Source: Cruorifilaria tuberocauda (taxonomy: Eukaryota > Nematoda > Chromadorea > Rhabditida > Onchocercidae). Taken from it: DNA of 30,722 nt. Positions 22,953-30,722 of this stretch are shown here, in pieces. Made by a program: the position numbers and the translations under genes. The stretch lies in the NCBI GenBank assembly GCA_013365365.1, contig JABVXU010000623.1, positions 1-30,722 of the forward strand. Reading direction: 5' to 3'. The number at the start of each line of letters is the position of its first letter. Within the stretch, counting starts at the first letter, position 1. Below the pieces are notes generated by a model that made no database searches, was not told where the DNA came from, and saw only the letters and a list, made by a program, of their open reading frames with translations.

Positions 22953-23232
22953 ATACGTATGTATGTGTATGTGTGTGTATGTGTGTGTATGTGTATACGT
23001 GTGTGCATGTGTGTATGTTTGCGCATGTGCATGTTTATCTGTACATGTGTATGTATATGTGTGTATGTGTGCACATGTTTGCATGTGTATTTTGTGTGTA
23101 TGTATGTTTATGTGTGTGTGTAAGTATATTTTATGTTACGCACACGTGCATGTGTGTATGTGTGTTTGTGTTTGACGTGCGTGTCTGTATATGCGTGTAT
23201 GTATATGTATGTGTTTGCATATGTGTTTATTT
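22953..23232. repeat. GT/GTAT minisatellite
   Basis: About 280 bp of interspersed TGTG, TGTATG and TGCATG on the + strand. The Cys/Val-rich frame on + and the His/Thr-rich frame on - are artefacts of the repeat. Confidence 0.92.
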
Positions 23233-24234
23233 TTAGGTTTTATGTATTTGTATATTTTATCTATTAATTTTCAAAAAGTTTCAATCTCCTAAATTATATT
23301 ATAACCACAAATGTCTCAAAAATAAACTTTTAAAAAGATGAAAAGGAACTATTTGACAACAAAAAAGAAATATATCTCTAAAACAAATATTACTGTACAC
23401 TACGAAATTACGTTCTACAGTACCCTACATACACACGTTCTACAGTACCCTACATACGTTCTACAGTACCTCTTTCAATTTATTAATAATTACAATTTTA
23501 TAAACAATTTTTCTAAATTAAAAACATAAATAAGTAATATTTTAACATAGAAAACTTACAATTTTTAATTTTCATAATTATTTAGCGGTAAGATTTAGTC
23601 ATATTTTAGAAAGGGAAAAGCTTAGTTAGCAAAATTTAGTTTTGCGCAAAAAAAAATCTAAAAAGATAGAGGAAGAAATTTTATATTTATACGAGAAAAT
23701 TATTGCCTTTCTACCGTCTAATTGCTATGAACTGAAAAAAAAAAAAAAAGGACGAGCTTAGATTTTCAACGACTTAACGTTTACTTATTTCCGGTTTTAA
23801 TTCTCATTCTACGTAACCTAATGCTTTTTCCACTGGTGACAGAGTATGATAATGATAATGCAATTTAACTTTTATTTGAAATGATAAATGCTTGCTTGTT
23901 ATATGATATTATGATCTGAATATTTTAATTCCTTTTCAAAACATTCAATTTCATATCAAATTGATTGAAATCAATTTCATCTATGTATTATTTTTTCAAT
24001 CATATCATTTATTGTATCATTATATATTAATTATCGTATTCTTTATCACCAGGAATCCTAATATCTTTTGTGATAATTACTGTTAAAATTAGATAAAGCA
24101 AGTATGATTACTCGTTGATGAAATTTTATGAATGAAAATTGATAAAAATGTTTATTCATGAAACGATTATGATAATATTTACTGATAAGATTGATAAATT
24201 TATCCATTTGTATTCAATCAGGATTGCAGATAAA
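23233..24234. other. Intergenic, upstream of the cysteine-rich gene
   Basis: AT-rich, with three spaced CGTTCTACAGTACC units (starting about 23411, 23436, 23457) and poly-A runs. No gene is supported. A TATTCAATCAG acceptor-like site ends at 24221, 13 bp before the start codon of the next gene, and may be a splice-leader or 5' UTR acceptor. Confidence 0.5.
23411..23471. repeat. Three-copy CGTTCTACAGTACC repeat
   Basis: CGTTCTACAGTACCCTACAT is present twice and a shortened copy once, at 21-25 bp spacing. It contains CTACAGTA, the complement of the TACTGTAG word found elsewhere in the window. Confidence 0.8.
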
Positions 24235-25607
24235 ATGTACATTAACGATAAGTTATGCATTATGTTGCTAATACTATCTGTTAGCTCGGGAAATTTATTC
24301 AATGATAATCAGACTATTGTTGTTAGAGCTGGATCAGCTGCGTATCCACGTTACTTACGCAGGAATCTACATGGTCAGTTTTGATAAAGTTTTTAAATTT
24401 AAATCCAAAAGTAACTTGATATTGATAGATATTTGAGTTAAAATATAATCTTAAAACCTAATCAACAGAAATGATGTTTATATCAAAAGTAAACGATAAA
24501 TTAGACATAAGTAATTACTTCAAATAATTATTGATAAATTAGACATAAGTAGTTACTTCAAATAATTATTGATAAATTAGTCATAAGTAATTCAAATAAT
24601 TATTGATAAATTAGACATAAGTAATTACTGCAAATACTTCAAATATTAAAATAATGCATGTGATAATTATTTATATTTGATGGTACCTTAAAGTAATTAA
24701 AAAATTTTCGTTATCAACAAATTATCAGAGGTTGTTGTTTTAGAATTACTTTTTTATCAACACGAATTATCTTTAGGTATTATCAAACATGCATAATATT
24801 ACTTGCTTATTTTACATGCATTATTTTAATAATAATTAATTTCTATTAAAACTAACGATAATGACTGTAAGAGCATTAATTAAATATAATTTACTTCGTA
24901 CCTGTATATATTGCTAATAATATCACTAATTAAATACTATATTTAAATTCGCATAGCTCTGCATTAGTACAATTGTTCATGTTCTATCATCTATTTGAAA
25001 ATTAAAAAATCATGCTAATTTAAATACTTGACATTCAGCTTTTAAATACCTAATACTTAATTTTAATTTTAAATTAAATTTCGTTCACTGACCTCCAGGA
25101 GCATTGAAATCGATGCTTAAAATATTGAAAATTGTAATTGAAATTTGATGGATCAATGAATGCGTGTTTCAGGTTGTTATTATCTTTAGGTATTATCAAG
25201 CATGCATAATAATCACCTGCTTATTTTACACGTTTGAAATTTGGCGGATCGATAAGTGCGTGTTTCAGGTTGTTCACCAAATGATATCATATCACGTTGT
25301 TTACAATCAAATGATCGTTACGATGAATGCACACGGGAATTATGCAGTCGTTGCATTCTTCAGGCATCCATACGTAATCCGTTTGGTACGTGTAAACATT
25401 TCTACTATTTACCTCTTTTAATTTCTAAGTTTTAAATTTAAAATGATAATTTTAAAAAGGTTAGAAATTAAAATTAATTTAATAAATAATTTATAAGGTA
25501 ATTTTTTTCTAATTTGTTTTATTCCAGCTGAATACTGTTATTGGATGATGTCATGTCTTTGTACAGTAACCAGTTGTCAGGATTTATCACAATCTGAGTG
25601 CTACTGA
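24235..25607 (+). CDS. Small secreted cysteine-rich protein, three exons
   Basis: Exons: 24235-24373, 25269-25385, 25528-25607 (336 nt, 111 aa). The start gives MYINDKLCIMLLILSVSSG, a signal peptide with the hydrophobic core at about 8-17; an upstream in-frame ATG at 24139 would place 32 hydrophilic residues before it and is less likely. A possible sequon NQT is at 25-27 and a dibasic RR at 42-43. Ten cysteines follow at 48, 57, 67, 72, 75, 89, 95, 97, 102 and 110, an even number suited to five disulfides, in a compact domain from GCSPND to the last residue but one. I do not recognise the family. It is probably an extracellular protein in the secretory pathway; role unknown. Both introns are phase 1. 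AATAAA at 25722-25727 is a plausible poly(A) signal. Confidence 0.8.
24495..24650. repeat. Four-copy 34-38-bp tandem repeat in intron 1 of the cysteine-rich gene
   Basis: Units starting GATAAATTAGACATAAGTAA lie at about 24495, 24533, 24571 and 24605 (spacing 38, 38, 34), ending in a degenerate ACTTCAAATA tail. Confidence 0.85.
25142..25272 (+). repeat. Tandem duplication carrying a decoy acceptor
   Basis: AATTTGATGGATCAATGAATGCGTGTTTCAGGTTGTT (25142-25178) recurs with a few changes at 25236-25274, where it holds the true acceptor of exon 2 (ends 25268). The first copy has the same GTGTTTCAG (ends 25172) and the first two codons of the exon, then runs into an in-frame TAG. A further block, TTATCTTTAGGTATTATCAA, is shared with 24769 and 25180. 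Confidence 0.75.
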
Positions 25608-26878
25608 AAGTATAATCAAAAAAATGATTAGAAATGTATACGGTATATAATAATATACGGTATATTAGTACAGGCAAAAAAAAAAGCAACGATAAAAGGA
25701 TTAATTATGTATGTTTTGAAAAATAAAAGTTAATATTTGGGTAAGAAATGTTATCCTTATCAAATAATAAATGCTTACTTTCTGCTGGTTATTACTGACA
25801 TACAAATTATTTCTTTTGGGTTACAAAAAAATTGAATTACGGTAGATTACAGTAGATTAATTTTTTAATTAGAAATTTTTCGTTTTGTAATTGTAAATGA
25901 TTAGAGAATTTATTATACTTTAAAATCCTCATAGAGGTAATTTTTACCTTTTTAATTTTCCAATTTTTATTTAAAAAAAGAGTATACTACTTATTATTAA
26001 CATAATGATTATAGTATTCAGTCATTTATTAACGTATCTAAATTTTAATTGCTAAGTGCTATTTCTGGAAATTTTAGAAATAAAATATGTATTTAGAAAT
26101 GTTTGTTTGAAAGTTTTTGTATTAAAAAAAAAAAAAAAACAAGCAGATCATGACGATTTGTCTAAACTTACGTCAACTGCCAAGAATATGGAACTAGTTA
26201 AAATTTACCTTAAGTAAAAAATTCAATTTATTTTTTGATATGTCCACCTCATAATGAATACTTCCTAATTAAAAAGGTCTTCATATCGTGCATAACTAAC
26301 TTTATTTGCCGAGAGATAATCATGATAATTATTATCATTATTATTTAGTGTTAACATTATAATTAATATCAGCTATGCTTAAATAACATTTTACTTCTAA
26401 TTATTCTGAAAATAAATTTTAAATATGTATAAAATGCATTAAAGAATCGATCAAAATTTTATCTTTGCCATTTGCAGTGTAAAATTAAAAAATCTTAATT
26501 ATCATTTATTGAAGAAATCTGCTAAATCTCGAAATATTATCATATTTCTGCTGATAAAAAATTAAATAAAATTTGAAAAAATTTTGAGAGTTTAATAATT
26601 TTCGAAATTTTTTCACTTCAAATTTTCCATTATAATTGAAAAGATGAAATTTTCTTTATCAATTTCGGATGAATAACTTTTCATAAAAATCTAAAATTGA
26701 ATGAATTTTAATATAAAAATAAAAAACAAAAAAGAGGGATAAAATTTTAAACTTGAGTTGAGATATAATAAGTCGAATAAACTCTGATAATTTCACTGAA
26801 TGGTGACAATATCACGCAACAGTAACTATCAAACATAATCAGTATCGTAATCACTAATGAAGATTGGGATGAGAGTAA
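25608..26878. other. Intergenic between convergent genes
   Basis: AT-rich sequence between the cysteine-rich gene (+) and the bHLH-PAS gene (-). Apart from the poly(A) signal candidate and poly-A/T runs I see no gene or RNA structure here. Confidence 0.55.
25722..25727 (+). terminator. Candidate poly(A) signal of the cysteine-rich gene
   Basis: AATAAA lies 114 bp after the stop codon at 25605-25607. Given the composition, chance occurrence cannot be excluded. Confidence 0.4.
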
Positions 26879-27031
26879 GCTAATGCTAATTTTTCAAATC
26901 ATATCTATTTAACATTTGCATTTGATGATGACACAGCTTCTGAAAATCGTACATCAATTTCCGTTATTACCCGTTATTCCGGGGAATTTCTGAGAACTGT
27001 TAAAGATCTTGCTAATAAATTGATGAAATAA
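26879..27031 (+). other. Unexplained coding-like stretch of 50 codons
   Basis: The frame is open from just after a TAA (26876-26878) to TAA 27029-27031, ending in ...RYSGEFLRTVKDLANKLMK. From about 26930 it is clearly less AT-rich than the flanks and has codon use like the exons. There is no ATG near its beginning; the only in-frame acceptor-like site is GACACAG (ends 26944). AATAAA overlaps the stop codon. It may be a last exon, a gene remnant or transferred DNA. I do not recognise the protein. Confidence 0.3.
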
Positions 27032-27288
27032 AGTTTATTTGAAATAATAATAATAATAAAAAACTATATAATGAGCGATTGATGATATAATAGTCTTAAA
27101 TTTGATAAGTTTGATAATCCAAGAAACTGATATAATCATTGTTATCACTGAGAATATTATACGAATTTTTTTAAGCTCAATCGATAAGCTTTAATGTAAA
27201 CAACTGAAACCAATTTACCTTAAAGATGTATGCAATTTTCAAATTATGAATTTCTATTGATTACTTAATCAATCTTTTCCTTTATAAT

Positions 27289-27373
<85 letters not shown>

Positions 27374-27731
27374 AGTACTAGTGATAAGAATAAGTATAGA
27401 ATTCATATTCAAAAGAATTCATATTTTTTGTTAATTCTTTAGTTCATAATCAATTCAATGCTATTCAAATCATCCATAGAAAGTATAATAGTCTAAAAAG
27501 TAATCTTTTTTGCCAAACAGAAGAAACAGGATTACTTTATTATTATCTAATTCAATTAGGAGCATAAATAATATTAACAATAGGAATAAAAAAAAAACAA
27601 ACTTAACATACATTAAATATTTTAAAGTAAATGATTAATTCATATACATTGATCTTTTCCGATTTTATCATCTGATTTTCCGGTTTTATATCATTCGATT
27701 GATATTTTAAAGGTTTCCCATATATAATTCG
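27032..27731. other. Intergenic, 3' side of the bHLH-PAS gene
   Basis: Contains a (TAA)n microsatellite at 27283-27370 and AT-rich sequence. On the minus strand an AATAAA at 27541-27536, about 190 bp after the stop codon of the bHLH-PAS gene, may be its poly(A) signal. Confidence 0.5.
27283..27370. repeat. (TAA)n microsatellite
   Basis: Nearly perfect trinucleotide repeat of about 88 bp, with one interruption near its left end. Confidence 0.95.
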
Positions 27732-30722
27732 CTAGCATTTATTATCACCGTTTAATGATGCGAGGAATCTTTTGAGATGTAATTCACGAAGTTCCATTTC
27801 TTTCTGAAGCACCTGTTGACGTAATATCTCACTTCGATGTTGCAATTCCTCCCAGACTTGTTGATACATCGGTGATATTGATAATGCTGCTGGTGTCACC
27901 TGTCAAACACAATATTCAAATTTAAATCTAAGATAAAAAAAAATTTTTTTCAACTCTTAAATTAAGAAAATATTACGATTTTCTTTTTTCTCTCAAAATA
28001 AAACAGGAAAGAAGAAAATTAGGAAAAAAGATATAATTAAAATTGATTGATATTTGAACTATGATCAAGATTCTAAATACAGGATTCTAAGGATTCTAAA
28101 TAAACAGTAGCACGAAGGACATAATTAAAATAGATTGATACTTGAACTATAATCAAGATTCTAAGGATTCTAACTAAACAGTATCAGGTAGATTCTCTTG
28201 AATTCTAGAATCTACGAGATTCTCTTTTTCCTCAAAAAATTAACAACTAAATTTTGAGAAAAATTATACCACGGATGTCGAGGATGACATCAAATTCAAC
28301 GTATTTATACGTGATTCGTTACTACTAACTGTTGTTGCTGTTGTTGTTGTTGTTGTTGTTACTTCAGAATTTGTTAATTTTGAATCCGATAAAGGATAAT
28401 GTTCAATAAAAGCTAATGGAATTTGATTGCGCTGTTTTGCTGATAACGCTTTCGGTGATAGTGACGTAAGCGTAATTGACGGTCGTTGACAAACAGATGA
28501 CGTATATCCGAATGAAGTTGACGGACTATTATCTGAATACGACGAATGATCTGATATTTAAGTGATAAAAAGTTTAGGTATAGGATAAGCGACTATAGCT
28601 ATAAAAGTAATCGTAATAGCTAATAACTTATTAATAACCTCCAAAATCTACGAGTTTAATTTAATTTTAGTATTATTTTCAAGAATTTTGTTCCACTAAT
28701 TTTACTAAAATTTTGCTAAATTTTAAATTAAATATGAACCAGAAAAGACGTATTATTAAATTATTAAACCTTATTAACTTATTAGATGAAACCTGAATTT
28801 CGCATATTTAAGGTGAAATTAGTAAAATATTAGGGCATAATTTTTATTTTTTAATTTCTAAATTAAATTTTACTCTTTTCACCTGGTAGTTCACTTGATT
28901 CTTTATTTCGCATTCTTTTTGGTGGTAACGGTCCGATAACTATTTTAGCTGTACAACTGCTATTGGTATATTTTCCGGAAGCAATAACGGATATTGAATC
29001 ATTGGCTTTTTCCGATGACGAATCATCTATATTTAAAATTATTAAATTTCCATAATAATTTTAAATTTCCATCTGTGAAATTCCTATCATTCATCTGTTT
29101 ATCAATATCAGTATAATTTATATGATAAGGAAAAATATCATTATCAGATTTTGTGATAAAGACCTGTGGTACAGAACGATGTGGGATCATGTTTAACTGT
29201 TGATAATTGTGAAGTAATTGATAATGGACAAGTAACTGATAATGGAGTACTGATAACATTTGTAGTGCAAGGAAGATTTCGTGACTTACTTCCATTACTT
29301 ACTGCTAAAAAATAATTTCGAAATTTATGTGAAATTACTTAGAAATGTAAAAGTTTAAATTAAAAAAAAAGTATTGCAAATTATTATATTAAAGATTTTA
29401 AAATAAAAGAATGATGAATTGACTGATTGATAAAATTGATATCTAATCAATTTTTTATCACTGTTAACAATATCAGTTAAATCATACCGGTTGATAATGG
29501 TAATTGTACTTCTGTTGATTTTGCTTTTACAAATGCAATTGTTTCTTTGAATTTTTTCACATTTTCCATGCTTATTACACGATAATTACATCGTGCTGCT
29601 TTAATTGACCTTTGACACTCGATAACTGCTTTACAGTTAACCCAAATCCATTGATGTGATTTTGTTTGTAATCGATGTGGCCTTATTTGATAAGTGCCAA
29701 GTTTTATCACTAAAATACAATCAAACAATATGCAATCAATAAATAATCATAAATTATATAATTTCAGGAATTTCTTTTAGCATAAATAAATTATTTTATT
29801 AATTCTAATTTTAATAAATATTATTTTGAAATTTCAAAGATGATAAATGAAATTACGTTGTGTATGACATTCAGCTACTTCTAGCAAATCATCTGTATGA
29901 ATATAATCATAACCACTTGTACCAAGTAGGTCAAATCGACTGTAACCTAATAATTGGCTGAAAATAATCACTAATTATTTCGAACTAGAAAATTTTTAAA
30001 TTTTAATTTACAAATAAACACATCATTGAGTAATACTATGAATAGGTTACAGATGGGTGTAACAAGAAATGATTGATAATACAGGTGCACCTATATTGGT
30101 TCCAGTTGGGTGTTCAATTTTAGGAAGGGTTTTTAGTATTGTTGGGGGAATTCTAAATAATTCAGGTTTTCTCCTGAAAGGAAAATGTGATTTAGCTCCT
30201 ATACAGAGGACTCGTTTCTGGTTTTACTGAACAAAAAATACAAGAAATTCTAATTTAGTATCAAAGTATAATCGATTAATCGATCATTCAAATTAATCAA
30301 TATCTAATGAAAATAATCTGATAACTATCAATTGAATAAAGCTTCAACTGTTAAATTGTTAAAGTTAAAAATCTTCCGTACGTTAAATTGTTAAAGTTAA
30401 AAGTTTCTCGTTAAAAGTTTTCCGCACGTAAGATTGTATTCATCGAAATAATACTGTTAGTCTTTAGAAAGTTTGATAATTAAATCAAAATTGAGTTGAT
30501 AACTGTAATCATTAAATCACTAATAAAGTAATACTTGTATCAATAAAGTAATAAATTTACCATCCTTCAGCATCAACACAAACGAATTCGCTATTATAGA
30601 GTATGGTAAAATATGCGTTCCGTCGCTCCCAAAAACTTATCGTTTCTAACGTCACTTCTGATTCCGGCCGGTTTGATAACGGAACAATAACACCAATAAA
30701 CCGGAGAGATTCATTTGGTTCC
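27732..30722 (-). CDS. bHLH-PAS transcription factor with CLOCK-like PAS-B, 3' part (5' end outside window)
   Basis: Exons in coding order: 30722-30561 (partial), 29957-29857, 29709-29488, 29304-29164, 29026-28883, 28550-28270, 27899-27732; 405 residues are visible plus the TAG stop (27734-27732). Residues about 1-150 form the end of the inter-PAS linker ([10 protein letters not shown]) and a PAS-B domain: [23 protein letters not shown] (56-78), then [13 protein letters not shown] (99-111) and NYRVIS. GTSGYDY-H-DDL and QWIWL/V are typical of CLOCK/NPAS-type PAS-B domains. A Ser/Thr-rich tail follows, with a basic LPPKRMR patch, a poly-Thr run and a C-terminal coiled coil [20 protein letters not shown]. 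Such proteins dimerise with an ARNT-type partner and bind E-boxes in the nucleus. The bHLH and PAS-A would lie to the right. The nematode CKY-1 is one candidate orthologue; I am not certain. Confidence 0.85.
28030..28186. repeat. Two-copy duplication in the last intron of the bHLH-PAS gene
   Basis: GATATAATTAAAATTGATTG with the following ~60 bp (about 28030-28113) is repeated with changes at about 28118-28186. Both copies hold AAGATTCTAA and AACAGTA blocks. Confidence 0.75.
28333..28362 (-). repeat. (ACA)n coding microsatellite, poly-threonine
   Basis: Ten ACA-type codons, one changed to GCA, lie in the sixth visible exon of the bHLH-PAS gene and encode a Thr run interrupted by one Ala. Length changes in steps of three would keep the frame. 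Confidence 0.9.
30020..30290 (+). pseudogene. atpD: Decayed atpD (F1-ATPase beta) fragment, probably Wolbachia-derived
   Basis: This lies in the first visible intron of the bHLH-PAS gene, opposite in strand. Frame 30075-30227 reads [12 protein letters not shown], then [28 protein letters not shown], and ends in a stop (30228-30230). Shifting by one base continues as [11 protein letters not shown] (from about 30221) to another stop, then ATCAAAGTATAATCGAT, matching IKVID with an indel. This follows the order TDG..R, DTGAPI-VPVG, LGR-FNV-GE, KGK--L-PIHR, SFTEQ-IQE, GIKVIDLL of the bacterial beta subunit near the start of its catalytic domain. The LKGK-containing spacer and TEQ-IQE tail resemble my recollection of Wolbachia AtpD more than the nuclear mitochondrial enzyme. 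Only about 270 bp remains, with at least two frameshifts and stops. GC is above background. It cannot encode a working subunit. Confidence 0.72.
30342..30430. repeat. Short TTAAATTGTTAAAGTTAAAA repeat
   Basis: GTTAAATTGTTAAAGTTAAA occurs twice (about 30350 and 30381), followed by partial copies with CGTTAAAAGTTT and CCGCACGTAAG. It lies in the same intron as the atpD-like fragment. Confidence 0.65.

Noticed and set aside
22818..23236. Long Cys/Val and His/Thr frames on both strands
   Set aside because: Artefacts of the GT/GTAT repeat.
25164..25421. 85-codon frame across exon 2 of the cysteine-rich gene
   Set aside because: It is a different frame from the spliced cysteine-rich product and includes intron sequence.
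29023..29295. 90-codon minus-strand frame beginning MEVSHEIF
   Set aside because: It overlaps a real exon in a different frame; the phase-correct frame continues the bHLH-PAS protein on both sides.
30020..30290. Plastid or mitochondrial origin for the atpD-like fragment
   Set aside because: Not excluded, but the spacer and TEQ-IQE tail fit Rickettsiales better, and filarial nematodes are known to carry Wolbachia insertions.

Overview
The window is strongly AT-rich eukaryotic DNA with many spliced genes. Gene families, intron style (mostly phase-consistent GT-AG introns with TTTCAG-like acceptors) and dense low-complexity introns point to a nematode. A decayed fragment resembling Wolbachia-type atpD inside an intron suggests a filarial/spirurid (clade III) worm that has, or once had, this endosymbiont. 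The species is inferred, not proven.

Layout: (1) 664-5565, + strand, a complete 10-exon gene for a GT92 (DUF23) type II membrane glycosyltransferase, preceded by three CSL/LAG-1-like sites. (2) 5566-7520, intergenic, with GA microsatellites and a four-copy ~153-bp tandem repeat that ends just before the next ATG. (3) 7521-20039, + strand, an 18-exon two-pore-domain (TWK/K2P) potassium channel with an unusually long cytoplasmic loop between the two pore modules. (4) 20040-24234, intergenic, with an AT minisatellite, a GT/GTAT minisatellite and a long hairpin. (5) 24235-25607, + strand, a three-exon gene for a small secreted cysteine-rich protein. (6) 25608-27731, intergenic, with an unexplained coding-like stretch and a (TAA)n microsatellite. 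(7) 27732-30722, - strand, the 3' part of a bHLH-PAS transcription factor with a CLOCK-like PAS-B and a C-terminal coiled coil; its 5' end lies beyond the right edge.

The gene models were assembled by hand. Every exon junction was checked for reading phase, and summed exon lengths are multiples of three: 1626, 2346 and 336 nt for the complete genes. In two genes the phase forces a GC-AG intron. No operon, CRISPR array or tRNA was seen, and nothing indicates that the four genes act in one pathway. The strongest surprises are the atpD-like insertion, the CG-palindrome repeat array upstream of the channel, the triple CSL-like cluster, and the GC-AG introns.
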